Source of the DNA: Ophiobolus disseminans | Taxonomy: Eukaryota; Ascomycota; Dothideomycetes; Pleosporales; Phaeosphaeriaceae | DNA: 64,000 bases | Assembly (NCBI GenBank): GCA_010093685.1 | Contig: MU006222.1 | Span: forward strand, 1,158,147 to 1,222,146 | Direction of reading: 5' to 3' | Shown here: piece by piece, positions 1-13,700 of the stretch | Layout of the letters: each line of letters opens with the position of its first letter | Position numbering within the stretch: the first letter of the stretch is position 1 | The notes under the pieces: generated by a model | The model's input: the letters and a program-made list of their open reading frames with translations, nothing else | Database searches by the model: none | What the model was told of the DNA's origin: nothing | Position numbers and translations under genes: made by a program

Positions 1-104
1 CCATCATCGGAGTCAATGAGAGGCTGAGATTCGGAACTCTCGGTATTGTTGTGCATAAATATGCGTGCGCTCTCAAGCTCCGCGGTCGGTCCTGGGGCCT
101 GCAT
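1..104 (-). CDS. Probable 5' end of an unidentified gene, cut by the left window edge
   Basis: An ATG on the minus strand (complement of 102-104) opens a frame that stays open to base 1, giving 34 codons. The peptide is acidic and rich in Ser, Gln and Asn and contains the run ESSESQPLIDSDD. Such polar, acidic tails ending in a PLI or PLL run often precede the first helix of fungal transporters, but that is only an impression. The gene would be divergent from the ferricrocin-type NRPS and would share its 1.6 kb upstream region, including the two GATA-type sites at 518 and 580. The fragment is too short to assign a family, and it could be a chance open frame. Confidence 0.35.
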   Translation of the reverse strand, partial: MQAPGPTAELESARIFMHNNTESSESQPLIDSDD

Positions 105-517
105 CGTTATGATCGGTCCATTTGTTCACCGGGAAGAAGGCGTAAGGGCGGCGACTGCCTACTTTAATGAGCGTGAAGGCCTCGAAGATGCCATTGATGG
201 CCGTGAAGTGTCTACGAGGTGATGTTTGGCAATCGAGGACAGAAAGTACAAGGATGGCAGGAGCCTTCCGCGACTAGCGTGTCTTGGCAAAACGCGAAAC
301 CGGTGGGTTCGGTGTGCCTCACCTAAGCCATGATGAGGCCTGATTGTCCTCAATGGTTGTTGCGCATGCCATTGTATAATCATTAGATGTCTCCGCTGTA
401 TAAACGCTATCTTTGTACTCACAGCCCTGAGTCCTCGACATTGTGTCAGGAATCCCTGCCTGCGTAGGATGCGCCACCTCATTTGCGACGCGATGGTGTA
501 TACGACATGGGCTAGGC

Positions 518-526
518 TTATCAGAT
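518..526 (-). promoter_or_regulatory. GATA-type iron-regulator site, exact ATCWGATAA match
   Basis: The plus strand reads TTATCAGAT, so the minus strand reads ATCTGATAA. This is an exact match to ATCWGATAA, the consensus described for SreA/Sre1-type GATA repressors of fungal siderophore genes. It lies about 410 bp upstream of the left-edge ATG and 1.2 kb upstream of the NRPS ATG. Assignment rests on sequence identity and context only. Confidence 0.5.
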
Positions 527-579
527 CCTGCACAGTCAACAAAACAGGTTAGCTTTCATGCATCGATGACTCGGGCTCG

Positions 580-588
580 CTATCTGAT
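580..588 (-). promoter_or_regulatory. Second GATA-type site, one mismatch
   Basis: The plus strand reads CTATCTGAT, so the minus strand reads ATCAGATAG. It matches the HGATAR core and differs from ATCWGATAA only at the last base. It sits 62 bp from the exact site at 518 in the same orientation, forming a pair. Confidence 0.4.
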
Positions 589-1386
589 TTTTATGCAGCT
601 CACATGACAAGCGGAGCGCGCGGCAGGCTTTTCGTCGTCCCATCTCCACTCACCCACACCACACCGGTGTCGGCTTCTTAAGATGCTTGCAATGAATGCA
701 CGAAAGTGTACAACGCACCCGCTTTTAGCGAATAGATTTACTCTGCCCACGTGGACGTTCGCGCTTCTACACGGGAGCAAATTCTCTTGGAGACTCCCTC
801 TCACCATGCCTGACTGGTACCCACCGTTCTGCTACATTAGATGATGTCAGAGCCTACATGTTCTCACTGGCTTCATGGGCTCATCGTTGCGACTACCACG
901 AACCCTAGATCTACCCAGGCTTGAGTCTAACCGAGAGCTGTTGGGCCTCTTAACCCGGAAAAGTTCGCGAATTGGTGCGGATAGATGATTTAGGACGTGG
1001 GATACCAGGCTTATTCATTGGGCCTTGCGCCGGTCGCACCTGCCATTCTCTACGTCCAGGCCGTCGAACCAACAAATGTTATTACATGAGGGCGGAGCTT
1101 CTTCGACCAGTAATGATTTGGTCGTCCCTTTTTGTTCTCTCACCGTTCGTGTTTACCGTCGCTCGCTAACGAGCCGCGCAGTTGGTTTTCGTCATTCCAT
1201 CGTTTGATTATTCGGGTCGTCGATGCCTACACTAAGTGTATGACGCTACCGCTTGCGCGTGTACCTAGCATCCAAGAGGCCTCAACTGGACTCGTGGCGA
1301 TTGCTGCGCACGCTGCGAAGGCAGTTCCCCTATTGTGTGTAGTCTCTACAGTCAGCAGCGGCCCGACGTTACCCGATGCTATCACG

Positions 1387-1395
1387 TTATCAGTT
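1387..1395 (-). promoter_or_regulatory. Third GATA-type site, proximal to the NRPS start
   Basis: The plus strand reads TTATCAGTT, so the minus strand reads AACTGATAA. It has eight of nine positions of ATCWGATAA, with an intact GATAA core, and lies about 350 bp upstream of the NRPS ATG. This is the best-placed of the three sites for control of the synthetase. Confidence 0.35.
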
Positions 1396-1741
1396 TGGTA
1401 TGCAGCAGCCTAGGCATCACCACACCAGCAAGTTTTCTATTCAAGCGTCGTCACTCTACTAAGGTGACATCTCCACGTTCTCACGTGTTGAGCAGCCTTG
1501 CAAAGAACCGTCAAAAGGAACTTGAGCTGTGCCGGTAACTGTGCCAGCCAATCATCGTCTCGGGGTTTCTCATCCACGCAGAGGTGTAAGTCTTATTGCA
1601 CAAGTATACAACAGTCAACTCCCAGAGTACGACATCATCGGTTATTCATTTACGCAAGCCGTTTTGGCTCGTCGTTGCGAGAAGGAAGTCTACGATACTC
1701 AAACCCCTCAAATTCGCGACTATCCATTCCGGAACACCAAA

Positions 1742-4700
1742 ATGTCACCACATCGAGAAATAGCGCCCGCGTTATCCATAGTTAATGGGCACCCCTCTTA
1801 CCTAGAAGGACCACAACTCTTACACGAATTGGTTGCGCCTTCGTCGACCGCAACCGCCATTGACTTCCTGGGACATGGATCGAAACGCCGGAAGTTCTCA
1901 TACGAAACACTGCACAGATTGAGCAATGCTTTTTCTCAGAAAATTACTCAACGGCTAGAGAAGCTGGAAAGCACTTCCACCATAATTCCTGTGCTCTTGC
2001 CGCAATGTCCAGAACTTTACATTGTACTTCTGGCAGTTTTGAAAGCTGGAAAAGCTTTCTGCCCCCTCAATCTCGATGTCCCAGTGAAAAGATTGGCCTT
2101 CATTCTGAAGGACATCTCAGCCAACTTGCTGATTACGGATTCGACACATGTCGAAAACCTTGAAGTGGACTCTAGTATTGTTACACTAGATGTTGGACCT
2201 GAGTTATTCCAGGCGGACGAGTATGCACACAGAAGATCATCGCACATTCGCACATCTGATCTTGCATACGTGCTCTACACCAGTGGCTCAACTGGCTTGC
2301 CCAAAGCAGTGAGCGTATCTCATCGTGCCGTTACACAGAGCCTGCTAGCCCACGATCGCCACATCCCGGCGTTCAGTCGCTTCCTCCAGTTCGCCGCACC
2401 TACCTTCGACGTTTCAATTTTCGAGATTTTCTTCCCGTGGTACAGGGGCCGTACGCTGAGCAGTCGTACTCGTACTCACATGCTCAACGAACTCCCGGAA
2501 ACGATTCGCATGCTCAATGTAGATGCGGCCGAGCTCACTCCAACAGTGGTTAGCAACCTTCTCGAAGGCCGTCAGAGTGTGCCCAAGTTGAAGCTTTTGC
2601 TCACAATCGGCGAAATGCTCACTCAGGATGTTATTGCAGAATATGGCGACTCCGATGAAAGACCTGGCATCCTTTGGGCTATGTACGGTCCGACAGAAGC
2701 TGCCATCCATTGTACCCTCCAACCTTGCATTTCCGTAACCGCGACACCCAGGATGATAGGGTTTCCACTAGACACTGTGTCAGCTTTTGTAGCCGCCCCT
2801 GTTCCTGAAGGAAAGTCAGCTTCGACTCTTCTCATACTGCCAGTGGAGCAAGAAGGAGAACTTGTTGTGGGAGGCTTCCAGGTTGCCGAAGAGTATCTGA
2901 ACCGCCCTAAACTAACGGCTGCGTCCTTCATGTGTCATCCGGAATACGGTTATTTATATCGAACTGGAGATCGTGCAAAGCTTCGCCACGATGGTTCACT
3001 CGAGTGCTTGGGGCGTGTTTCGATAGGTCAGGTGAAGCTGAAAGGACAGAGGATAGAGCTTGGCGAGGTTGAACAGACCATCATGAAAACTGACGGCTGT
3101 CGCGCGGCTGCGGTGCTTGTTGTGGACGACCGGTTGATTGCCTTCTGTACCACCGGCGCCCGCAAGATTTTGCGTGCGGATGTTCTGGAAATCTGCAAGC
3201 GATGGCTTCCTGAAATCATGATACCGTCCGACGTAATTCTCATGCGCAACATGCCGCAACTTCCTTCTGGCAAAATCGACAAAACATTTCTTGTGGCAGA
3301 ATATCGGAAAGAGTTGCATCGCAACAGCCAGATGTCAAAAGGAGCAGACGAAGATGCTACCCATCCTGTGCTTGATGTACTCAAACAATTTCTTCAAGGG
3401 GATTTGACTTTACATTCCAATCTAGCATTTGCCGGACTTGATTCGCTCAAGGCTATTCGACTAGCCTCCATTCTACGAGTGCGGGGATATCGCCTCACTG
3501 CTTCACAAATACTCTCTGCCATCACTGCCGGGGATGTTATCCTGGCTGCGAACAGCACAAGATCTACAAACGGCGTACATCCACCTCAAACGTCCACGAC
3601 TACTAGCCTGACAGAGCACGGAATCCCAGAGTTAGAACCTTGGCTTACAAAGATTGCTTACACCCTACCTTGCACACCACTACAAGAAGCGATGCTTGCA
3701 GAGACTGTTGTCAGGCCTAAGGCATATTGTAATTGGTTTGAAGTAGAAACTTCGGAACTGCACACATTCCACGAGATACAGGAGGCGCTCCAACAACTTG
3801 TGCAAGACAATGACATACTCCGTTCCGGGTTTTATCCGGTGGGGACCATTGATGGAACATTCATCCAAGTTGTGTGGAAGGATCTCAAAGCCACACAGAT
3901 TCGCCAAGTTGGTGACTTCTCCAGGATCTACTCGCTAGGTTCCTACGAGTCTTTACTACGACCGCTATCCATTCAGATAAAAACTACTTCTAGCAAGTCT
4001 CGGCTCCTCTTTCAAATCCACCACGCATTGTATGACGGCTGGTCTCTTGATCTGATATTTCAAGACTTGGATACTTTGCTCCATGGAAGTAAGCTCACAC
4101 GACGGCCTCAATTCCGGGAGATATCCCAATACCATGTGAATCGCGGCGCAGACTCACGGAGCACAGATGAAAGTTACTGGACCAACCTTCTTCGCAATCG
4201 TACCAAGACGATTTTACCGAATTTGAACGGACAAGTTGTTCAGAGCCGGACAGCTCGATCTTCCTTGGGCCAATCGGCGGTCAACTTGCAGGTCCTACTC
4301 GAGCGCTCTGGTGAGCTTGCGGTCAACCCTCAAGTATTCTTTCAAGCCGCGGTCGCTTATGTTACGAGCTTATATGTCGGCTCAACTGACATCATTGTTG
4401 GCAATGTAACTTCCGGCCGGACGATTCCTATCACCGGAGTGGAAGACATCATCGGACCATGTATCGCTTCGCTCCCATTTCGACTGCGTTTCGATACATT
4501 GGCCAATGTACGGGACATTTTATACGAAACGCAGCGACTCAATCGAGAGAGCTTGGAACATTGCTCTTTACCTCTACGCGACATCGCCAAAGCAGCAGGC
4601 GTGCAAGCTGGCACGCGACTTTTCGATGTCTTGTTCGTGTGGCAGCAATCTTTATATTCTGCTACGAATTCTGCATCATCCATTCGCTTGATTGAGAGTG

Positions 4701-7700
4701 CTGACGAGCTAGAGTTTAAAATCACACTCGAATTTGAGCCACGCTCCGATCACATCTGGAATCGGGCTACATACGATCTATCTGCCATACCGGAAACTCA
4801 AATCAAGTACCTGTCTCGTCAGGTTGACGAAGTTGTGCAAATCTTCCTCGACAACCTGGGCCTTGAGACAGCTAGTATCGCCCGATGCTTTACAGCAAAC
4901 TCCACTTCTATCGCCAACCCTGTACCTCAACAGAGGCCGATACTCCAAGGTCCTGCCCATGCCGTTGAGAAATGGGCGGAAGATACTCCAGATCGACAGG
5001 CGATTGTTTTCTCCTCCATCAATGATGGCGTCATGCAGGTGACGGCCACAGCAACATACGCCACACTCAACTTTCGTGCCAACCAGCTCGCTCGTGTCCT
5101 TCAAGAACAAAGAGTGTGCTCGGGTGATCTTGTCGGTGTGGTCATGGAGAAATCCGTTGACCTGTATGTCGCCATCCTTGCAGTGTTGAAAGTCGGTGCT
5201 GGCTACCTTCCTCTTGTTCCAGATCTACCCAGTGAAAGGATGAGTATGATTTTGAGCGAGGCCCAGATTGTTGTCTGCATCAGCGACTCAACATCTTCAA
5301 CTCATCTACGAGATAAGATAACGTCCGCCGTTGTATGTATTGGCGAAGTTGACCTCTCAGCATACCCTGCGCACAACGTCACCGCTCCTTACGTTGGTTC
5401 ACATGTCGCTTATGCTGTTTTTACAAGTGGTAGCACTGGTACTCCTAAGGGCGTACTTGTGACGCAAGACAATTTGATGAGCAACCTCGGCTATCTATCA
5501 ACGATATACCCTTACACAACCGACTCGCGACTTCTCCAGTCGTGTTCTCAAGCATTCGACGTCTCGGTCTTTGAGATTTTCTTTTCTTGGCACATCGGCA
5601 TTTGCTTATGCACAGCGACGAAGGATGATTTGTTTCTTGATTTGGAAAATGCCATCAACAAAATGGGTATCACACATCTGAGTCTCACACCAACTGTTGC
5701 GGCATTGATCAACCCGGATAATGTGCCCAAAGTCGAGTTTCTCGTGACTGCTGGAGAGGCGGTGACAGAACAAGTGCGACGCAAATGGGTTGGCAGAGGC
5801 CTGTATCAAGGTCAGTGTTTTATTCGCATACTTGTATGTCAAGCTGACATTGGTCTATGTAGGGTACGGCCCATCTGAAACTACCAATATATGCACAATA
5901 CGCCCCACAGTTTCGCCAACAGACTTGATCAATAATATCGGGCCGCCTTTCAACAACACCTCAGCGTTCGTGATCGATCCGAAGGGTACTGAGATTCTAC
6001 CCCGAGGCGCGGTGGGCGAACTGTGTTTTGGAGGACACCAAGTTTTCCGGGGCTATCTCAATCAACCCGAGATGACGGCTTCGAAGATTATCATGCATCC
6101 AGCATATGGGCGCATCTATCGATCTGGCGACTTGGGCATAATGCTCGCAGACGATTCCATACTGTTTTTCGGCCGAATGGACGACCAGGTGAAGATCCGT
6201 GGTCAACGAGTCGAGCTTGGAGAGATCGCCGCTCACATCCTCAAACATGAGAGCATTCTAGACTGCGTGACTCTGCTTATCCCGGGCGATGAAGGTCCAA
6301 GCAGGCTAGTCAGCTTCTGGGTACCCAACATGGCTATTCCCGCCAAATTTAGCGTGTTACATGGGCGTACCTTTCGCACCATTATACTCGAGGTCTTCAC
6401 CTTGCTATCACAGCATCTCCCCTCTTATATGGTTCCCTCGCATCTCATACCCGTATCCCAATTACCTATGACTGTACAGGGCAAGATCGACAAGCGCTTG
6501 TTACAAAGCAGTCTCGAAGGTGTTGGGAACGAGAACATGGAATGTGCTGCTAATTCTGACGAATCTGGCGGCGGCGAAATTATCACAGACCCACTGGAGA
6601 TCAAGGTCGGACAACTACTGGCGAACACACTTCAAATTCCTATGGGAAGCATCAAGCGAACGTCATCGTTCTTCAATCTGGGACTGGATTCGGTGTCCGC
6701 CATTCGTTTAAGCAATGAACTCAGGAAAGCGGGTCTAGAGGATCTTTCTATCTCAACTATCTTGAAAAACTCCACGGTAGCGCGTCTCGCTGTTCTCGCA
6801 AACGCAGATTCGCACAAGCAACCTACCTCAAACACTTGTGCTGCGGTTTCACGGACGATCAATGCAGATGAGATCTCTCGGATCCAGAATATGATGAAGG
6901 AAGGAAGAACGCTTTTCTCGAAGATCTTGCCATGCACACCACTCCAAGAAGCCATGCTGTCAAGTGGGCGCTCTTCCGCGACATCATACAACAACGTGAT
7001 GATATTCTCCATCAACGGAGACTTATCACTTCTTCAAGAATGCTGGGCTTCGATGGTTCGACGACATGAAACTCTGCGGACCCTCTTCGTGGCAACAAGT
7101 GACCCATCGTTTGCTTATGCTCAAGTGGTTAGCGAAGACGCGACTATAGCATGGGGTGAACTGAAGTGGTCTGATGACACGTATCAACAGGCCAACCGCA
7201 AGGTCTTGGATCTGCTAGATGCGAACAAGCCACCTGTCTGGCTTGCAGTAGCTCGAACCGAACAACTCACAAAGTTACTATTCTGTTGCCACCATGCAGT
7301 GTACGATGGAATCGCGGTCCAAACGCTACTGAAAGAGGTACAAGACGTCTACTATCATCGCAAACTTCCGCCTCCCGTATCTTACGACCTGTATCTGCAG
7401 CACCTACTGTCTCGAGACTTCAAAGCAGCAGACGACTTCTGGCGAAATTCCTTCCGCGGCTTTGAGCCTACTTTCTTTCCCGATCTCACTGGTAGGGCTC
7501 ACAAAGAGGTACTAGAGTCTGGCTCTCATCACAGAAGACTGAAGCTGTCACTGAGCGAAGTAAGAGCAGCTTGTCAGAGCGCATCAGTTTCTTTGCTCTC
7601 TGTGATCCACGCTACGTGGGCAAAGCTTCTACATTTCTACACTGGGGAAGGCGACATATGCTTCGGTACTGTCGTGAGTGGACGCGCTTTACATGGGCAC

Positions 7701-10700
7701 GATTTGCAGCGCCTTGTTGCACCGTGCTTCAACACACTACCAGTTCGACTGAACTTTAATTTTTCCAACAACAATGCGGCCCTGGTACACTTGGCTCATA
7801 CCTTCAACGTGGACTCTCTAGCTTTCCAGCTAACGCCACTCCGTCGCATCCAAAATATGACGTTCAAAGACGGTAGTCGACTATTCGACACTCTTGTGAT
7901 TCTGCAGCAACCGAGCGAACCACTGGACACCGCCATATGGACACTGGAAGAAGATCGGGGTGAGATGGATTTGCCTTTGGTCTGTGAGCTTTTTCAAAAT
8001 CAGGCAGAAGATAGTCTAGAAGTAGTGCTTCACTACCATAGTACCATTCTTTCTGGCGTGGAAGCTGATATCATCGCGCAAACCTTCAACGCTAGTCTTG
8101 CATCAATACTCGAGCATCCACATGCACCTGCCAACGATACGATTAGCCTCTCTTCAGACTTACGAGCTGAGAGCAATCTCAACTTCAGTCCTCTAGAGAC
8201 TGAAACTTATCTCCTGCATTCCGGTTTCGAAGGAAATGCACGGGATCATCCAGAACGTATTGCGCTCGATTTCTTACATGAGGATGGTACAAGGACGACG
8301 TGGTCATTTCAAACCTTGAGTGAACGAGCTAATGGCATTGCGCATATCCTCCTCGACGCTGGCACCATGCCTGAAGACGTGGTTCCTATCCACATCGCGA
8401 AAAGTCCGATCTTCTACGCCAGTCTTCTTGGCGTTCTGAAAGCCGGTGCTGCTTTTGCTCCTATTCATCCTGGCCTTCCAGATGCGCGGAAGCGCCTAAT
8501 GCTTGAGGAACTCGAAGCAAAAGTTATTCTTGTCACCAATGATGCTCCGCTTCCCGAAAACGTCACTATCACTACCACCCTCGATGTTGGGGCTCTGAAG
8601 TGTGCGCGAAATGACACTCCCGTAATTCAAGGCCTTCTCGACTCGAATCTTGCTTATTGCATATTCACGAGTGGTTCGACTGGTATCCCAAAAGCCGTCA
8701 GTATGGAACACCGCTCGCCCATACAAACCGTATCATCTTCTCGGTCGCTTGTACCTTGGGATACTTCTTCGAGGCTTTTACAGTATGCAGCTATCACCTT
8801 CGATATGTGCTACTACGATTGCTTCCTCGCCTGGACATTCGGATTCACACTTTGCGCTGCTGAGCAACAGCTGATGCTTGACCACCTGCCATCGACCATC
8901 AACACACTTGATGTTGATTTGTTAGATCTGACACCGTCCGTGGCGGCCTCTCTTTTGAGAAGTGAAGTACCTGGTATCAAATGGCTATACTGCATCGGTG
9001 AAGCAATGATGGCAAACATAGCGAAGGGGTGGGGCAGCACGTGCGTCAACTCCTATGGCCCATCTGAGACCGCTTTTTGCACGACAATATATCCGGTCTC
9101 ACCAGATACCAAGACTGCCGTATTTGGCAAGCCATTCCCGAGTACATCCTTCGCTGTCTTTCCCACAGATGGAGATCGACCTCTACCTTTGCTTAGCGCG
9201 GGCGAGCTTTACATCGGGGGCGCGCAACTAGCTCGAGGCTACCTTGGTAAGCCTAAGCTCACCGACGAAAAGTTTGTGACGAAGTGTGGGCAGAGGTTTT
9301 ATCGGAGTGGTGATGTTGTGCGCATGCTGAGCGACGGCAACTTCGAGTTCATTGGGCGCGCAGACGATCAGGTGAAGATACGTGGATTGCGGGTCGAGCT
9401 GGATGAGATCAACAACGTCCTTCGTGCTTCGCACGCCAACGTCATGGCTGTTGTCACTGTAATCATGAAGAGAGATACAACAGCAAAGGAGCAGCTGGTG
9501 GCGTTTTTCGTCACGGGTAGCCCAATTGAGGATGACGAGCGCGAAGACTTACGACGTCATCTGCAGCACGCCGCTAAAGAGCGCCTGCCTTCCTACATGG
9601 TACCCCAATTTCTTCTTTTCGTAGATCGAATTCCGCGATCGCTGGCTGGCAAAGTTGACAGAAACGCTTTGACTGGCATTTTCCATAATGATATGGGAGT
9701 TGGAAACATACCCATCAGCACTTCACAAGAAGGCGAGCACTATCAGTGGACTGAGGTCGAAAGCCGCGTTAGGGACGTATTCGCGCGACTTTCGAGTTTT
9801 TCACTGGAAAATATTTCGCCGACGACAACGATCTACCAACTCGGGCTGGATAGTATCAGTGCGGTGCAGATTGCCACGGCACTTCGAAGAGAGAGCTACA
9901 ACGTGCATGCCTCGGATGTTATGAAGCATCTATCCTGCGTCGATATCGCAGCGTACATCGAGCAAGGAGGTACGACAACTCAGCCGGAAGCTATGCAATT
10001 TGACTTTCACGCTTTCGAGGAAACACAAAGACCGCCTGTGATGGAGGCGTACAACATTTCCGATGACGATGTCACTGCCATTCGTCCCTGTACGCCACTG
10101 CAGAATGGGATGATCTCGCAGATGCTTGCAAAGGAAGGTGCTGTCTACTTGAACTATATCCGGCTCCAACTAAACGCCGATATCCACCTACATCGCCTGG
10201 AACACGCTTGGAAGAAAGTCATGACTGCACACCCAATGCTCCGCACCGGATTTGCGCACTTGAAGGATAAGATTCAGCCTTTTGGTATGGTTGAGTATAA
10301 GCCAGATGCAGTTGATCTACCATGGAATACGGTATCGAAGAATGTGTCATCTGCTTCCTGTCTTGAGGAGCTGCGGCGCAGAGCGGTGAGCGAGTTTCAT
10401 CGACCTCTCTGGAATTTACGCATCATTTACGATAACGACGCTACGTACCTCGATCTCGCCATCTTTCATGCCCTCTTTGACGCTCAAAGTCTTCAATCAA
10501 TCTTCCGCGATGTAGCCACTGCATATATTGGCCACGACCTTGGTTCCAAACAAGCTCTCAATCCTGTAATAGATGGTATTCTTCAAAGAAGCGATGGGCA
10601 GAACGAGCGAGGAGAGAAGTTCTGGAAACAGATTGGAAAAGAAGCAACCCCGTGTCGCTTCCCGAACCTAGCTCCGCTCAGGTATGAGCCTAGACCACCA

Positions 10701-13700
10701 ATGGTTCGCACACTCCGGTCAGAGAAGTCGCTATTGGATATGGAGCATGCATGTCGCCGAGCCAATACCACAATGCAAGCGGTCGGTCTCGCAAGCTGGT
10801 TGTCTCTCTTATCAGGATACACTGGAGAGGCAAGGGTAGCTTGTGGCGTTGTACTTTCGGGTCGCAACTTTGAAAGTGCAGAGCAGGCTGATTTCCCATG
10901 TATCAACACGGTGCCTTTTTTGCACGCAGTAACAAAGAGATCACATGAGATGCTAACCGCGGTCACCGCGCAGGTTGCTGAAGTTCAACAGTTTCAACAC
11001 ATCTCGCTTGGCAACATCCAGAAATTGATGGGTTATCCGAACGAAGCACTCTTCGATACTATCTTTGCTTACCAGAAGCTCCCCATGAGCGAACATGACG
11101 AGCAACCATGGACCATCGTTGACGAGGAAGCGAGCATCGAGTATCCCGTTTCCATCGAGCTGGAGCCGAACGACAAACATCTCGAATATCGTCTGACCTT
11201 CATGTCAAATATCATACCACAAGAACAGGCTAATCTTATACTTGAACAGCTGGACCATTTAATGCAATCATTTCTCTCGCCCATCCCCGAGCTCCAATCA
11301 TTCGAGAAGTCGCTCTACTCTATCACGCCTGCGAAAGAACCAACATTACCATCCGACGTTCGCTTGTTGCATGAGTTCGTCGAACTCTCTGCTATGAACC
11401 ATCCACACACCATTGCCTTGGAGTTTGCCTACTCAATTCACGACGGCGAACATTCTACTACACGTTGGACCTACTTTGACCTGGACGCCGAAGGCAATAG
11501 GATCGCGAATCTGCTTATCACCAGTGGTGTGCAACCCGGCAGTTTAGTCGGTGTGTGCTTCGACAAATGCCCAGAAGCGTCCTTCGCCATGTTAGGCGTG
11601 CTAAAGGCAGGGTGCGCTTTTGTTGCGATAGATCCTGGAGCACCCGCTGCTCGTCAGACATTCATTATTGAGGATTCCAGGGCTGTAGCTGTTCTTTCCA
11701 TGGCTGCACAGTCGGCTGGCTTCAAAAGTAATGCCAATGTACCCGTGGTGAATTTGGACGAAAGCACCACCGATGCTTTCCCAAGCTCTAAACCTAGTCT
11801 GATAAGAAACATCGGCCCTGGAGATCGCAGCTACTGCCTCTACACCAGCGGCACCACAGGTACGCCCAAAGGATGCGAATTGACCCACGAGAACGCTGTG
11901 CAGGCTTTGCTTTCCTTCCAGCGTCTGTTTGCTGGCCATTGGGATTCAAAATCACGCTGGCTCCAGTTCGCTTCTTTTCACTTTGATGTGTCCGTACTCG
12001 AACAGTACTGGAGTTGGTCTGTTGGCATCTGCGTAGTATCAGCGCCGCGGGACGTCATCCTCGAGGACCTAGCCAAGTCCATCAATACGTTGGGAATCAC
12101 GCACCTCGACCTGACTCCCAGCTTAGCTCAGATTCTACACCCAGATGAAGTACCCAGCCTTTGTAAGGGCGTCTTCATCACTGGTGGAGAGAGTTTGAAG
12201 CAAGAGATACTGGACGTGTGGGGTCCAAAGGGCGTGATATACAATGGTTACGGACCGACTGAAGCGACCATCGGCTGCACCATGTACCCTCGTGTCCCAT
12301 CCAATGGAAAGCCTTCAAACATTGGGTGGCAATTTGATAACGTCGGCACGTATGTTCTACAGCCGAGTTCAGATGTGCCTGTTCTCCGAGGTGGTGTTGG
12401 CGAGCTGTGCGTCTCTGGCAAACTTGTTGGCAAAGGTTACCTCAATCGTGACGATTTGACCAATAAAAGTTTCCCTTTCCTGGAACGCTTTGGAGATCGT
12501 GTATATTGTACGGGAGACTTGGTGAGAGTTCTTTACGATAACACTTTCGAGTTTCTAGGCCGAGCAGATGACCAAGTCAAGCTGCGCGGGCAGCGTCTGG
12601 AGATCGGAGAGATCAATTCCATCATCAGACAATCAAGCGAAAGCATCTCAGATGTTGCTACGCTAGTCTTGAAGCATCCTCGACAGCAGAAGGAGCAACT
12701 TGTTGCTTTCGTTGTCCAGGGTTGCGCAAAAGATTTGCCAAGGGTCGTATTGGATAAGGTGCCAGAGCTGGAGAGGGCAAAAGAGTCATGTCATGAGAAA
12801 CTACCACCTTATATGGTACCTACGCACTTTGTTCCACTTTCATCTTTGCCGCTCAACATCAACAACAAAGCCGATGCAAAGAAATTGAAAGAGCTCTACG
12901 AAGACTTATCGACTACAGACCTGCAGAATCTGTCGAACATCTCTGGTGGGAACAACCAGCACTGGTCAATTCAAGAATCAAAGCTTCGTTCTGTTGTCAA
13001 GGAAGAGCTTGACATAAGCGAAATAGAAGTCGGGAAGGATACTAGTTTCTTTGAACTTGGTATGGATTCGATATCCGTCATAGGTGTCGCAAAAGCAATG
13101 AAGCAAGCCGGGTTACTTAGCGCAACAGCATCTCTGGTTATGAAGCACTCTACCGTTCGGCGACTCGCCAAAGTCTTATCCACTGGAGCTGAAGCTGCAT
13201 ATACTCAAGCATCCCTCCTGGCAGCTCAGCAAACAATAGCAGCTATGCAATATCGCCATCGACGAACAGTTGCCCAGTCGCTTTCCGTTGAGACTTCTAA
13301 CATCGAAGCACTCGCGCCTTGCACGCCGCTCCAGCAAGGCATGATTGCGCGCTTCCTGGAGAGCGACGTTGGTCTCTACTTCAACAGCTTCATTTTGGAG
13401 CTGAACGACGACGTCGACTGCAGCAAACTCCAAGAAGCGTGGCAGAGCGTGTTTACTCAAAACCAGATTTTGCGGACCGTCTTCACGGACACCGAAGATG
13501 GTTATGTCCAGGTAGTCTTACGCAACTCCACATTACCATGGATATCGGATAGTCCGACAAAGACAGAGTCAGTGGATGACTGTCAAGCTAGACTGATGCG
13601 CAAGTGGCTCCAAAGCAATCGCGGATATTTCACACGACCTTTTGAGATCATTTCTCTTACTACTCCTGCGAGACAAGTTTTGGTCATACACATGTTTCAC

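Larger units (their letters stand above)
105..1741. other. Divergent intergenic region upstream of the NRPS
   Basis: No open frame here shows domain-like composition; the longest (minus strand, about 159-542) has no recognisable motif and starts from a non-ATG codon. The in-frame extension of the NRPS frame upstream of 1742 contains only a GTG and no ATG. The region carries three GATA-factor-like sites, listed separately, and most probably serves as promoter and 5' leader for the NRPS and possibly for the gene leaving the left edge. Confidence 0.6.

Noticed and set aside
159..542. 127-codon minus-strand frame upstream of the left-edge gene
   Set aside because: It begins with a non-ATG codon, has Arg/His/Ser-rich chance composition, shows no motif and covers the GATA sites; treated as intergenic.
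1529..1741. N-terminal extension of the NRPS frame
   Set aside because: The open frame continues upstream only to a GTG, and the translated extension does not resemble an NRPS N-terminus. The ATG at 1742 gives a normal start.
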